Shown: piece by piece, positions 1 to 10,297 of the stretch
Numbering within the stretch: the stretch's first letter is position 1
Layout of the letters: each line of letters starts with the position of its first letter
Assembly (NCBI GenBank): GCA_944472155.2
Contig: OX235277.1
Location: 26,546,804-26,610,803, forward strand
Reading direction: 5' to 3'
From: Trichobilharzia szidati
Taxonomy: Eukaryota; Platyhelminthes; Trematoda; Strigeidida; Schistosomatidae
Length of the DNA: 64,000 bases
The notes under the pieces: generated by a model
Told to the model about the DNA's origin: nothing
Databases searched by the model: none
Seen by the model: only the letters and a program-made list of their open reading frames with translations
Program-made: the position numbers and the translations under genes

Positions 1-1
1 A

Positions 2-313
2 ATTAATACCATTTACAAAATAAATTGTATGAACTGTAACAGACATTACATCGGTCAAAGTGGGCGTCCCCTTAGAATCGGAATCCAGGAACACAAATCA
101 GCTGTGAAAAGACATGATATATATTCTTTCATATCAATGCATATAGATAATTATGAACATCAGTTTGATTGGGATAATGTCGAAATTTTAGACAGAGGAA
201 ACACCAAAATTGCCAGAGAATTCCTAGAAGCCTGGTGCTTAAGCGAATCAGCGATTAACAGTCATGTTAATATAGACCAAATCTACCAACTAATAAAAAG
301 CAAATCATATTGA
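2..313 (+). pseudogene. Penelope-like element C-terminal GIY-YIG fragment
   Basis: The frame is open from the window edge and ends in a stop at 313, so only the C-terminus of a longer protein is present. It shows the PLE signature: a Cys pair, then YIGQSGRPL, then EHKSAVKRHD, a conserved SxHxxxxxHxFDWDNVEILDR block and an EAW helix. In PLE proteins this domain is the GIY-YIG endonuclease that follows the reverse transcriptase and nicks the target. The reverse transcriptase half lies outside the window. The ATG at 29 is internal and is not a real start. Nearly the same peptide is found twice, in inverted orientation, at 16.2-16.7 kb. Identification as PLE is firm; activity cannot be judged. 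Confidence 0.85.
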
Positions 314-560
314 CGAGAAAGTTTAAAATCCAAGTCAATAGAAAATGATCAATACAGATGTCAAGATGGTTACCAGAAGACGCAATTCCATCACTCATGA
401 AAAATTTAAATCAGCTCAGTTTATGCTAAAAATTGCACTGAAAGGGGATTTGTTGTCCAGCAGGGGGACGACGAAAGTTCCGCAACTAAACCAACCAGCT
501 CAGAGAACACTACTAATTGCAAATCATCCACCTGAGCTACAAGTGTGAAGTGTGTCAGTC
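314..560 (+). repeat. PLE 3' tail
   Basis: Non-coding tail after the GIY-YIG stop. It matches the tails at 16,040-16,220 (minus strand) and 16,680-16,862 (plus strand) almost base for base as far as the shared CAGAGAACAC box. Positions 432-486 carry a conserved stem-loop that resembles a hammerhead (see findings). Confidence 0.8.
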
Positions 561-574
561 ACTTCTTCTATACG

Positions 575-965
575 GGTACGAAACTTGTCTCATGCGTGAC
601 AAAAAGCATTTCCAACGTCTGCCTTCGCTCCATACTGAGGATCAAACAGCCAGTCGGCCAGAAAGAATTAGCAACGAGAAACTCTGACTGGAAACCAACC
701 AACCAAGAACTGATTGCTGAACAAACTTGCAGAAGAAAGCGGAGATAAATCAGGCATACGTTGAGGAGACCGTCGAATAACATCTCGCACAATAAAAGCC
801 ATCACTCAAGTGGAATCCCAATGGGAAATAACGAGTGGGTCTCCACTTCGAGAATGACATGAAGAAGACAGTGTGATCTGGAGGAGTAGGTGAGAGATTA
901 TGGACAACCGTAGAGCTGGCCAGCTGAAGAGGACAGCAGAAAATGGAAGAAAGTGGAGATGTGTT
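575..965 (+). pseudogene. RTE-type LINE 3' end remnant
   Basis: Read across frames, this encodes a decayed RTE C-terminus: an RRK..GH.LR-like stretch, a W-NP-GK motif, then a W..T.ELA.DRxxW-like ending. The better preserved equivalent is at 62,950-63,220. There are several stops and frame changes, so it is dead. The call rests on motif order, not on one open frame. Confidence 0.55.
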
Positions 966-986
966 TTTGAAACCTTATATTCTACT

Positions 987-1184
987 GTGCGTCGGTGGCA
1001 CAGTGGTTAGGACTCTCGCCGACCATGAACATGGTCCGGAGTTCGATTCCCTGCCGGCACACACCCGATATCTATGGTCAGCCTGAATTTGGGCTACCGA
1101 TATCCATGCTGAAAATTCCACACTTGTACTGAAAATACGGTGTGGAATCAAGCTGTAAATCAAAATAAAATAAATAAAATACTG
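987..1184 (+). mobile_element. tRNA-derived SINE, family 1
   Basis: The head begins GTGCGTCGGTGGCACAGTGG, which contains an A-box, and has a B-box (GAGTTCGATTCC) about 40 bases later, the layout of an internal RNA polymerase III promoter. A unique body follows (ccgatatctatgg, gctgaaaattcc), ending in an A-rich AAATAAAA tail. A second copy at 7,934-8,123 is about 95 percent identical along its full length, which sets the element limits. No clear target duplication was seen. Confidence 0.8.
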
Positions 1185-1555
1185 TGAACTCAAGGGATTA
1201 ATAATCATAATAATGATAATATTAATAATACATAAAATGAAATAAAAGTTTCCCACTACGAAATTGAAATTATGAAACATCAGATTATTAAATTATTAAA
1301 TTATTTGCTGTTTTTCGTTTTCGTGAAAACGCACACAAAGAGTGATGTTAATGAACATTATACGCATGAATAGATAAATGAATCATCTTTTTCTATGTTG
1401 AATAGTTTGATCTTCTCTTCTTTTTTGTTTTTCCTTAATTTTCTGTAACGATTATCTCTCCAAATTATATGCATAAAGGCTCCATTTAAGTGGAAAAAGT
1501 AAACATTTAGAGAATTAAATTACATTTTGTTATTCTGCGATTTCGCTGTTTATAT
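1185..1555. other. AT-rich stretch, nothing recognised
   Basis: AT-rich sequence with short ATAATA runs and no open frame that resembles a protein family. Confidence 0.5.
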
Positions 1556-1560
1556 TTCCA

Positions 1561-1613
1561 GTGAACCATTGAGAACCCGGGAGTACTGGGCAGCAGTTTC
1601 GCCCTTATTTTGG
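1561..1613 (-). repeat. SM-alpha-like SINE fragment (hammerhead end)
   Basis: On the minus strand it reads as the 3' part of the hammerhead SINE family: GCGAAACTGCTGCCCAGTAC followed by TCCCGGGTTCTCAATGG. It lacks the tRNA head. Confidence 0.6.
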
Positions 1614-1654
1614 AACAAATTAAAATCCTCACAAACTAGCTCTTGGAAATTAAG

Positions 1655-1965
1655 TTGTCTGGAGTTCTGGTGAGAAGTCGTGACCAACAGAGTCCACCAC
1701 CATGTCGCGTATGAGGATAAATACTCGGCCATGAGTCCGGCTGATGGTAGAATTTAGAATTCATGGGCTGTTCAATAGGGGTTTCATTGTCTGAATGGTT
1801 CCCAAGCTTGCAAGCCTACGGTTCAAACCCTGTTGATCACATGTTGGTGAAGAGTCTCAAATCAGGACGAAACAGTCATCCCTGGTTTTTAACAGTTCTT
1901 CAGCTGATATGAATCCGTGATATAACTTGAAAGCTAATCAAGTAATTACAAACTAACTTTTGAAA
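1655..1965 (+). mobile_element. SM-alpha-like tRNA/hammerhead SINE, diverged copy
   Basis: The order of blocks matches better copies at 11.5-11.9 and 18.7-18.9 kb: GTGAGAAGTCGTGACC, a tRNA-like head (CTGAATGGTT, then GGTTCAAACCC), GAAGAGTCTCAAATCAGGACGAAACAG, then the tail block GATATGAATCCGTGAT. The hammerhead core is degenerate. The head would carry the polymerase III promoter. Confidence 0.6.
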
Positions 1966-2034
1966 AGCGGTTATTGATTAATATTTGCAGTAGCCTGTTG
2001 GAAACGCTTTAGTGACTTTTTAAATGTAGTTGTG

Positions 2035-2185
2035 TTTCTCTGAGCTGGATAGATTGTAGTTGCGAAGTTTTCACGGCCCTGCTACTAGGCAACATCTTCC
2101 TTCAGCGCATACTTCAATTTGTTGAAGTGAGCTTTTAGATTTCTCCAAGAGTTTATTAGTCATCTCTTCTGGTTTGTGTTCGACA
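2035..2185 (-). repeat. PLE tail, left arm of an inverted pair
   Basis: Inverted copy of 2395-2550, sharing the blocks TTCTCTGAGCTGGAT, GCGCATACTTCAA and TTTCTCCA.GAGTTTAT. The sequence is a diverged version of the tail at 314-560 and 16,700-16,862. Confidence 0.6.
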
Positions 2186-2394
2186 TTAATTCCTAAAGGT
2201 TAGAAGAGTCTTGCAGTGGTTTCTGGCATGTCCTTTATACATGATTGCTTGTAGATCATCGACAAAGCATCATCCTATAGTCATGTTGTCACAAAGACAG
2301 ACCCAGCATTTTAATCCAACATAACTGATCAACGCGAAATACAATGTGACCCATTGTATTGATCTTCAACACCAATATTAAGTCAGTCACGTTG

Positions 2395-2550
2395 AAGTTC
2401 ACCCAACAGAAGAGATGACTGATAAACTCGTGGAGAAATCTAGATGCTCACTTCAACGAATTGAAGTATGCGCTGAAGGAAGATGTTGCTCAGTAGTAGG
2501 ACAATGAAAGCTTCGCAACTATAAACTATCCAACTTAGAGAACCAAACTA
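2395..2550 (+). repeat. PLE tail, right arm of an inverted pair
   Basis: Plus-strand partner of 2035-2185. It keeps the GCGCTGAAGG...GAAAGCTTCGCAA spacing seen in the other tails. The loop of about 210 bases between the arms holds no recognised gene. Confidence 0.6.
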
Positions 2551-2589
2551 CATAAAAATTATCCACCTTAGCTACAAATCTTCTCCATC

Positions 2590-2775
2590 ATATCTGAATC
2601 TAATAAGCTTTAGTGACTGTGAGTCGCTGGACCATACGGAATCATTGACTTGATATTACTACTGAAAATTCTCATACTGTTCCTAATGTTTAGTACAGTG
2701 GATGTGATGAAGGCCTTTCTTGCTTTCTTGACCCTGGCACCAAAATCCTCATCCGTGCCATCTACAGTCGATTAT
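2590..2775 (-). pseudogene. RTE-type LINE fragment
   Basis: The minus-strand translation gives TDEDFGARVKKARKAF then a stretch ending in an S.IPYGP-like motif. This matches the region after the RT palm in RTE elements (GGTDEDVKARI.KAR.AF ... LLYG). The fragment is short, under 70 codons, and isolated. Confidence 0.55.
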
Positions 2776-2867
2776 GTTTAAAAAAATCTTCCTAAAAAGT
2801 TGGTTTGTAGGTAATTGATTTGTTTCAAGTTTAATCATGGATTAATGTCAGTTGAAGAAATATTAAA

Positions 2868-2925
2868 CACCAGGAAGTAGTGGACAGTTGTTTCGTCCTA
2901 GTTGGGGACTCTTCTGCAGTTCTCA
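2868..2925 (-). repeat. SM-alpha-like hammerhead fragment
   Basis: The minus strand reads GAAGAGTCCCCAACTAGGAC GAAACAACTGTCC, the stem II, GAAA and stem III region of the SINE hammerhead, followed by the usual ACTTCCTGG block. No tRNA head is attached. Confidence 0.5.
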
Positions 2926-3394
2926 AATAAAGCATATTTACTGCCAAATGACTTTAATTCCCTTCAGCGTGTAGGTTATATATTCAACGTGGCAGTTCTG
3001 TCTTATTCGTCGACAACAAAACATCGAGAAATGAACTAACTTCATGGAATTTTTTCTTGATGATAAAATTCAATACTGACTGTAGGTTATCAAAAGTTAT
3101 TTTCACTAATGACCATTACCATAAAGTAAGCTTTTCAAAATTTAGCATTTTTTATTTACGAAATGGAAGCGGAATTCCAAAATCGTCTTTTAAAATGCTA
3201 CACCATTCAATCGCCTAAAAAATGGTTTATTGAAAAGGCATTGTTTGAACATAGAATCAGAATCGTCGTTGATAAATTACGAAACACACAGTTGTTTTAT
3301 TCAACGGAGAAATATTTCATACAATTGGTTCCCTTGATAAATTTCGATAAAGAAAGGAAGACGAAATTTGCAGTATAAAATAATATCATTCTAT

Positions 3395-3738
3395 TTTACT
3401 CAAAACTGGATAAATACACCCCTGCTGATGTCACCTCCAACTGCGTTTATGAATTTACGTGCACTTGCGAGAGCAAGTACATTGGAAGGACAGAAAGAAG
3501 GTCTTCTATCCGGTTTTCTGAACATATTCCAAGAAACCTGTGCGTGAAAGGAAGCAAATATTCTCAGAGTGCAATTACCAGATATATTGTTGATACCGGA
3601 CATCTCGTAGAGATTTCTAAATCCTTCAAAATATTAAATAGACAAATGACAGCAAATTTACTACGATTTGCGGAAGCTATTGCAATCAAACGACTCAAAC
3701 CAACCAGACTTATGCATACAGATAGAGAGTGTGATTAA
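3395..3738 (+). pseudogene. GIY-YIG endonuclease domain of a PLE
   Basis: Roughly 114 codons with no internal stop. Visible motifs are a CxC pair just upstream of KYIGRTER (the YIG motif with its Arg), EHIP, and the terminal FAEAIAIKRLKPTRL helix; the ending DRECD before the stop is unusual. The usual connector with an RRT(F/Y)xAA motif is missing upstream, so this is a 5'-truncated gene. The ATG at 3,544 lies inside the domain. Confidence 0.8.
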
Positions 3739-4093
3739 CCTCTCATTGCCTTGGTAACTGAATTTTGATTTTGATTACATTAATTAGCCATCTAATTCAG
3801 TGATCTCAACTCACTGAACAAATCTCAATCTTATAAACTGTAACCGCTTTTGTTTTTTAGTTGCTATGTGAACCTACAAGCTAACAATGTTTGTTAATTT
3901 TTTCTGTTTTCTGTCTTACCCCTCCCTCCTCTTTTCTACTTTGAAAGCGTATAAATTGATGATGAAAACTTAAACTAAAAATTGTAATGCTTACATTTTG
4001 GATGCGTCAATTTTATAGTATTTCTTCTCTACTACCACTTAAACATTAAAGTATGTTATTATCATCTATATAACCATTGTAATTTCAGGTAGT

Positions 4094-4147
4094 CTGCAGC
4101 TGATGAGAACCTGTGAAATAGAATGACGATATCATTTTATACTGCAA
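4094..4147 (+). ncRNA. Hammerhead-like ribozyme motif in a PLE tail
   Basis: CTGATGA lies at 4,100-4,106 and GAA at 4,115-4,117. A 9-bp stem III joins 4,118-4,126 to 4,132-4,140, with one G-U pair and a 5-base loop. The predicted cleavage base is A4141. Stem I pairs 4,095-4,099 with 4,142-4,146. This is the hammerhead arrangement; PLE hammerheads are described in the literature. The weak point is stem II (4,107-4,114), which does not form convincing pairs, so activity is doubtful. Related copies lie at 3,335-3,400, 27,660-27,725 (minus) and 40,735-40,800. Confidence 0.5.
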
Positions 4148-4180
4148 ATTTCATCTTCCTTTCTTTATCGGAGAAATATT

Positions 4181-4616
4181 TCTTTTCAACGACTTCATGT
4201 CCAACCAACTGAACAGTCGTATTTATATTACGAAAACCGAAGAAATAAGGTGACACTAGAAATTGCTCAGTAGTCAATATTGAACATATAATAATAAGAA
4301 TAAAGATAACTAAAATGATGTACTACTAAGGGGTGGACTTGAAGTGGATGGGTTACAAAACTTTTAAAGATTATTAAATAAGTGAACCAGTATAAAGATT
4401 TTAAAACTGTAGGTCAAGTGCTGTCTAAAAAATTAGGAGTTTGATGATGATAACAATAAAGACGGAGAAGGTGAAGTGAAGTGGAATGAATTCAAGTGGT
4501 AAAATAGAATAAAATAAGAGAACATTGCTATGACCAAGGTAAAGAAAGTGGTTTAAAAAAACGTTTTTTGAATACATTATTTAGGTTTTTTGATTGGATG
4601 TAGGATTTCATCATGA
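4181..4616. other. AT-rich stretch, nothing recognised
   Basis: Low-complexity AT-rich sequence with several GATGAT and GAAGTG runs. No frame or repeat was recognised. Confidence 0.45.
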
Positions 4617-4705
4617 GCTGACATCAACTAGAGAACCACTGGAAAACCTGGAAGCATGGAACAGCTGTTTCATCCCATTTTGGGACTCTTCATCAGTTTT
4701 GTCCA
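4617..4705 (-). repeat. SM-alpha-like hammerhead fragment
   Basis: The minus strand reads CTGATGA, then AGA, a GTCCC...GGGAT stem II, GAAACAGCTGT and the tail block TTTTCCAGTGGTTCTC. The core CTGATGA and GAAA are intact, but three extra bases sit before stem II. Confidence 0.6.
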
Positions 4706-5164
4706 TATTTAGATAGAGCTTTGGCTTTGCATAAGTGAAGAAAACGTAAGCTCTCGGAGTGGTTGGTTCTGTAGGTAACTTTGAAGCGTAAATCACATGG
4801 GGCTGAATGACCTGATTCCAGAAGGTGTTCACAAACTGACGACTTCGTCGTCCATTACTCATCTTTCATTCAACCAAACCGAGTAGTGTTGAGCTACGCG
4901 TTAACAGAGAACACACTTACAACGTCCAGTATAATCAGCTCCATGGGAGCATAAATGGAAATAAGCAGTAGTTTATCCCTGACGCATTGTCGAATCATAT
5001 TTCGTGTGGTAATTATTGAATGTAAGTCACTTGCATAAAAATTGAGCCTTTAATCCATCGACATAGACGACTTTTAATCACTTCAGCGACAGTGGCACCT
5101 TTGAACGTAAAATTCATAAACAGTGTCTTCTTTGGCATGTAATATCTCACACACTGAGTGAAAC
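4706..5164. other. No gene recognised
   Basis: No frame with family resemblance. It may be the outer, unrecognisable part of the minus-strand PLE that follows. Confidence 0.4.
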
Positions 5165-5830
5165 TGAATTATTCAGTGGATGATAAGGTTTCGAGCATAA
5201 ATTATTCCTGCTCATAATCGTATCAATTTTAGTCACACGGTTTCACAATTTGACATTTTCTCTCTTTCTGTCTCTATCTCCAACTCCCCTTTGTTGTTCG
5301 TTGCCACTTTCCATTTCTCCGGTATAGGCATTATATCGTTCCGACTACTCATGTGAGGTGTTGAATCGATAAACAAAGCTTCAATGATTGACCTCTCTCT
5401 GTCTCCACCAGACTATATTAATTTCTAATACTCTCACCCTGTCCCAACCACACTATTTTGTGATTGATTATATGCAAGTGAATGCAGTGCAGTGCAGTGC
5501 AGTGACCGAGCTTTTTCCTAGGTTATCCAACTTAGCAGGGTCAATTATTCTAGGTGTCTTGCTAGATTTTGATGTTCCAACAATCTAGTTGACCCCGATC
5601 TACTAGTTTGACTGACCTATGTAATTGACCTCAAAGTCGACATTACATGGTATTTGGTAAATTATATTGTTTTCTGCTTAATTGGATCTACTGGGTCCTT
5701 AGACCGACAAAGTTGATTTCTGAGAGAATTGATTGGTTAGTTGGTTGGTTGGTTTAAATGCCACCCTAATTCCAGCCTCATTGAGAATCCTACGTAAGGC
5801 TTCTGACGCTCCTTTATACGGCAGTACTCT
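5165..5830 (-). pseudogene. PLE C-terminus and tail, minus strand
   Basis: From the high-coordinate end the minus strand encodes PYKGASEALRRILNEAGIRVAFKPTNQL, the conserved PLE connector, then a decayed IIYQIPCN...NYIGQS segment. This is followed by several hundred bases of tail that match 15,470-15,790 (minus) and 8,240-8,560 (plus). There are many stops. The low-coordinate end is set where similarity with the 8.9-kb copy fades. Confidence 0.65.
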
Positions 5831-5834
5831 AGAG

Positions 5835-6045
5835 GCTTTGAATTCTATAGCCTTGTAACTAGAAGGTCCTGGTTTCGAACTCTGGCTGTGGTTGATGCGT
5901 GCTGATGAAGACTCCCAAACTAGGCTGACGAAACAGCTGTCCAATGCCCCCAGCTGGTTTTCCAATGGTTCCCTAACCGATTTCAGTTCATGATGAAATC
6001 CTGTAACCAATCAAATCAAATCCTGCAAAACAACACTTGAATAAA
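5835..6045 (+). mobile_element. SM-alpha-like tRNA/hammerhead SINE
   Basis: A tRNA-like segment (AGCCTTGTAAC, then B-box GGTTTCGAAC) is followed by a hammerhead with an intact CTGATGA core, then the family tail (GGTTTTCCAATGGTTCCCTAA). It lies directly against the PLE connector at 5,830. The A-box half of the head is poor. Confidence 0.7.
5897..5948 (+). ncRNA. Hammerhead ribozyme motif of SM-alpha type
   Basis: CTGATGA is at 5,902-5,908 and GAA at 5,930-5,932. The self-complementary stem III ACAGCTGT is at 5,933-5,940, with C5941 in the cleavage position and a partial stem I joining GCGTG to the bases after 5,941. This matches the published schistosome SM-alpha hammerhead layout (stem III an 8-base palindrome, C17, short stem I). 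Stem II looks weakened, so activity is uncertain. Confidence 0.55.
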
Positions 6046-6604
6046 ATAATTTTAATATCAAAACATATACAAGATATTGAGTTAGTATAGATAATTAGCA
6101 TGGAAAGTGAGTTGACGCGTCGGTGGCTGAATAGTAGGACACTTGTCAACCGTGCCTCATGTAGTCCAGAGTCGGCTATTGGCAACCGATGCACTCGTGA
6201 ATCCTGTTCATCCGGTAGTAAAGTCCGTAGGGAGAGAACGTTATACGTGAGGTTGGCAATCCCCTCCCCTATGAAAGGAAACAACCCCACTGCTACTGGG
6301 ACCTCAAATCTGAAGCTTGAAGTCTTATGGTTCACACTTGGAAGGCGAAGGAATAGGGTAGAATAGGAGGGATAAAGAAACGTTAGTAAGCTAGTTGGTG
6401 CATACAGTTAAACTGTGATGAGAGCTGGCTGCTAACCAAAGTTAGTAGACAGTAAATGACGTCAATGTTTATGTCCCCAATATCTGTGGTGAGAAAATGA
6501 GAACAAAGGCTTTGCGTAGGCGGATACAGTTAGCATATATGGATGATCTGACACAGCCACAAAGAGATGCAAGGTTAACTTTCTGTGAGAAACAAACAAT
6601 CAAA
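6046..6604. other. No gene recognised; possible tRNA-like start
   Basis: GTCGGTGGCTGAATAGTAGG near 6,118 resembles a SINE A-box, but no matching B-box was found. The rest is unassigned. Confidence 0.35.
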
Positions 6605-6715
6605 AGACTGTGTTTTCTACTAACAATAATGTACATTAAAATCTATAAATATGTGTTGATTTTCCTTAATAAACGATCTGTTGCCTGGTCCTTGTCTTCT
6701 GTTGTTACAAAACAA
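6605..6715 (+). repeat. LTR-like dispersed repeat
   Basis: About 100 bases match the minus strand of 25,190-25,300 closely. Both hold a TATAAATA element, then AATAAACGATCTGTTGCCTGG and CTTGTCTTCTG.(T/C)GTTAC. TATA plus AATAAA at this spacing suggests the core of a retroelement LTR, but neither copy shows a partner LTR. Confidence 0.5.
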
Positions 6716-7499
6716 ACAGGTTAAACGAAAATGCTCAGTGGTTAAGAGCAGAAGTTGGAAATTAATTAGTGATATCTACTTCATTGACAACACATATTAC
6801 ATAATCGTGAAATAATTTACTCAAGTGAAAAAAATAACACAAGTCAAGACTATGCATAAAAATATGTGTCGCCAGGTTTATATCTCAAAATTAATTTTCA
6901 GCATTAGGTTCCTAATTCTAGAATATTCTTGTTTTCAGCTTCTACTCACATGTAACCACAAGCCAATGAATATTCTTTAATTTTCAATAGTTTGTTTGTA
7001 GATATTTGATTAATCCCAAAATGGATCACAAACCGGCACACTACTTAATAATAATGATAGTAATATCTTTATTCTGAACAGTATTTATAAAATGTACAGA
7101 ATTTTCAGAGGAGTTTATTGCGTGATATTCTCCCCCCCCCCCCCACCCCTCGTACAATATCTTGTGGCATAACGGTCTCTGATGATATATCTGCTTTGTC
7201 TCCTTCAAGAAATCCACCCACGATATCTAGTTGTAGGCCAATTTTAAGATGTTCAGAAGTACATCTTGAGACCTAAGGAGATAACTGAAGAAGAGATATC
7301 TCATATACTGGAACACGTTGCCACCCACAGTTGAACCTTTCCTCAATTTTAGTAGGAACTTGTGAATTAGAAACTTGCAAACACTTTAAATAAACACAAG
7401 AGTAGATAGTGCCCTTAGTGGTCATATCTTAATCGATTAAAACAAACCGAAGGACAGAAAATATATGCTGCAGAGAGATGAAAGTTTTGGCAGCCCAAG
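6716..7499. other. No gene recognised; C-tract
   Basis: Contains a run of 12 C residues near 7,131 and AATAAA-like motifs. No protein family was recognised on either strand. Confidence 0.4.
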
Positions 7500-7705
7500 T
7501 TTTGAAGAGGCCGCCACTGGAAACTAGGGAGTACTGGGCAGTAACTTCATCCTAATTTGGAGATCTTCAACAATATGTAACCATCTATCCACTGCTAGGG
7601 TGAGAATTCAGAGCCTTCAGCTTACAAGACGAGCTAGCTGACAGTTTACCCACTGAGATGGAATCCAATCGCTTACCAGTTCCGACTTCTGTCAATTTGT
7701 GACAT
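7500..7705 (-). repeat. SM-alpha-like SINE, degraded
   Basis: The minus strand keeps the block order: tRNA-like region, then GAAGATCTCCAAATTAGGATGAAGT, CCCAGTACTCCCTAGTTTCCAGTGG. The hammerhead core is mutated. Confidence 0.55.
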
Positions 7706-7933
7706 ATAGCCTGACCATTATTGAATGTCAAACTGTCTGTCTAGCTTCACCTCTAACGTGGTGTACCCAAGTGGTCACGAATTCCCACTGAACCATAGGT
7801 ATCATTATTGTAAAAGTAGGATAGATAGAAGAGTCGTTGGTGCTAAATAAGTAAGTACCTATAAAACTCACTAGGAATATCAAAAAGGTCAAAAGCAAAA
7901 TAAAATTAATTCTGAAACTAGTAATGATAACAT

Positions 7934-8123
7934 GTGCGTCGGTGGCACAGTGGTTTGGACTCTCGCCGACCATGCACATGGTCCGGGGTTCGATTCCCTG
8001 CCGGCGCACACCCGATATCTATGGTCCGCCTGAATTTGGGCTACCGATATCCGTGCTGAAAATTCCATACTTGTACTGAAAATACGGTGTGGAATCAAGC
8101 TGTAAATAAAAATAAAAAAATAA
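7934..8123 (+). mobile_element. tRNA-derived SINE, family 1
   Basis: Second full copy of the element at 987-1184: A-box TGGCACAGTGG, B-box GGGGTTCGATTCCC, body, and A-rich end AAATAAAAATAAAAAAATA. It sits just upstream of a PLE remnant. The close match between the two copies suggests fairly recent activity of the family. Confidence 0.8.
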
Positions 8124-8139
8124 GAGAGAATATAAGCCA

Positions 8140-9080
8140 TCCACTGTTATACCATATAAGGAGGGGACATCTGAGACCCTACGTAGGATTCTCAGCAAAG
8201 CAGGAATTAGGGAGGCATTGAAACCTACAAACTCACTCAGGTAGGACAAGCTATGTAGGCTAAAGGACCATGCATGTTGGCTAAAAGACCCGGTGGACCC
8301 AATTAAACAAAGAAATATAATTTATAAAATACCTTGCAATGACTGTGAGTTAAGTCAACTAACTACATAGATCAAACTAGTAGATCGGGAGTAGTGAGAA
8401 TATCAGAACATAAGAACTTAGCTAAAGTTAGAATCATTGATCCCACGAAGATAAATAATTTAGAAAAAACTCAGTAATTGCACTGCATGACTTCACACAC
8501 AACCATACCATATGGTGGTGGGAAAGGGTTAAAATGCTAAGAAGTAATCTATGTAGGTGGAGAGAGAGAGAGTGATTACTGAATCCAGCCTGGTCCATCG
8601 AGTCTACACCCAACACAACACATGCAACAGAAATGACTCAATGCAAATACCAGAGATATGTATGGAAGATATTATTACCACCAGTCAGTCAAATCAAAAG
8701 AGGATAATAAATAATCTTAAAATTCTATTTCAATTCACATACATTATCACATTCTAACAAGTTACTTATTTTGACTATAAAAACACTCGTCTTATTTCCC
8801 ATCTGATTGTATTTGATTGATAACACTTATATTATTATTTCTGAATGTACGTTATCCCATACTGATTTTTATTCAAATGTCTAATCATCAATTTTTACTC
8901 ATGTATATAAATGAAGTAAAAAGTTGTGTGAGTGACTTGATATGATTATGAGCAACAGTTTGTGCTCGAAAGGTGATCATCAGTTAATATTACTGTACAA
9001 CAGTGTGTGATTTATCAAAATAAAATCTTATCCATAATGGAGTTATGCTCTATCACAGTGCCCAAGTTTTATGATTATAT
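8140..9080 (+). pseudogene. PLE C-terminus and tail
   Basis: The plus strand reads TVIPYKEGTSETLRRILSKAGIREALKPTNSLR, the PLE connector, then after a stop IIYKIPCNDCEL, the start of the GIY-YIG region, which then breaks down. A later frame at 8,557-8,757 gives a decayed C-terminal tail (ERVITES.LVHRVYT ... IPEICMED). The next 350 bases are tail. The whole block returns on the minus strand at 14,984-15,845. Confidence 0.7.
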
Positions 9081-9499
9081 TTCAATAGCTGTTTACATGC
9101 AACAATAAAGTTTTGACTTTGATAATATTTTGAGCAAAACTGCTACCCATGATCATAGCAACTGTTGGGTTTCGTTTCTCAAATTCTCATCTTTTTTAAT
9201 GGCAGTCATATATATAGTTCATATTTTGTTCATTCACTTTTGTGTATTCAGAATTATATTCCAGGTTGTTGACAGTTGGGCTGAGTCAAGCCTGCTACCT
9301 GTATCCGGCATGACCTTGGTGAATATAGATCCCCTTATTAATCTCTCTTTCCATTTTCTCATATTAGATTTCAGAATACAACCCCTGTCCCAATGAATAT
9401 TGTGGTTTTTTCACATGCTTGTGCTGTTGCTATTGCTGAATTTTCTGTTAAATTACTGTAAGCTTGTATTCCTGTGGGATGACCTTTAGTTAAGCAGGC
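9081..9499. other. No gene recognised
   Basis: No family resemblance. A 9,130-9,396 plus-strand frame is hydrophobic and unsupported. The segment may be unreadable PLE sequence between two recognisable pieces. Confidence 0.4.
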
Positions 9500-10046
9500 G
9501 TTTATGGTCATTCACTCTTATTTTGAGTGATGATTTAGACGTCTGACCCACATATTTAGTGGGAGATTCAGAAAAATATATTTTGAAAAAACTGCATTAC
9601 TACTCTTATCCATCATTTTTATTGGATATTTTAGTTGATTTATTTTATTTTTAATTGGATTCGTCGATTTAAATGTGGTACGAATCCCAGTATTTTCGAG
9701 GTTTCTTTGAATTGCCTCTGATGCACCACTTTTGTATGGCATTGTGACCGTTCTTCTGCAGTCCTCCTTCTTGTCATTTTCCGTTCTAACCTTCTTTCTT
9801 TACTTCTTTTTTATATGACCTCAGGTAAATTCTTCTAGGTAGTTGCTTTCGAGTAACAGTTTGAATAAGACGCTTATTTCTTTTCTTTTGTTTTTTTCCT
9901 TCACGTTCCCAGTGGAACATAGGGCTTCAAACTAGTGGATTGAAGTTTCTGTAGCAGTGTTTATTTTACAGGATGGTGTTGCTAGCCTCATGCCCAGCCC
10001 ATCCTTCTCTCTTTACCAGCATTATTTCTGGCTCAGTCAGGTAAAG

Positions 10047-10125
10047 GAGTGCGTCGGCAGAGGATCAAACCCCGGACCATGTGCATGGTCGGCGAGCATC
10101 CTAACCACTATACCAGCGACGCACA
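10047..10125 (-). repeat. tRNA-like head, SINE family 1
   Basis: On the minus strand: GTGCGTCG, A-box TGGTATAGTGG, a central ACCATGCACATGGT hairpin, B-box GGGGTTTGATCCT, then CGACGCAC. The first and last 8 bases pair perfectly, so a cloverleaf with an acceptor-like stem can be drawn. Confidence 0.7.
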
Positions 10126-10262
10126 AACCTGGGAGTACTGGACGTCTGTTTCGTCCTAGTTTGGGACTCTTCACAGTACGCACCCACCGGGGTTCGAACC
10201 CAGGACCTACTGGTTACAAGGCGAGCTACCTCGTAGACCATTAAGCCACTGGAACCCATAGT
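10126..10262 (-). mobile_element. SM-alpha-like tRNA/hammerhead SINE
   Basis: On the minus strand, a tRNA-like head (TGGCTTAATGGTCTACGAGG, B-box GGGTTCGAACCCC) is followed by GTACTG, TGAAGA, a GTCCC...GGAC stem II, GAAA, C.GACGT, C and CAGTAC. Stem I (GTACTG/CAGTAC) and stem II are perfect; the core has lost one base. Confidence 0.7.
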
Positions 10263-10297
10263 GTTATCCACTAGACCACTCGGGTCACAAAAGCCAG

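Larger units (their letters stand above)
3335..4180 (+). mobile_element. Short PLE copy with GIY-YIG end and inverted ends
   Basis: Contains a frame across 3,395-3,738 encoding a GIY-YIG domain (CVYEFTCTC, SKYIGRTERR, SEHIPRNL, AITRYIVDTGH, then an EAIAIKRLKP ending), typical of PLE C-termini. No reverse transcriptase is present. About 65 bases at 3,335-3,400 are the reverse complement of 4,110-4,180, so this short copy is bounded by inverted pieces of the same tail, as in the larger PLE at 36.6-39.4 kb. About 370 bases of AT-rich 3' sequence separate the stop from the right end. Confidence 0.7.

Noticed and set aside
5488..5506. GCAGT tandem repeat as a regulatory array
   Set aside because: Four short units inside a PLE tail; the other tail copies have only one or two, so it is simple slippage.
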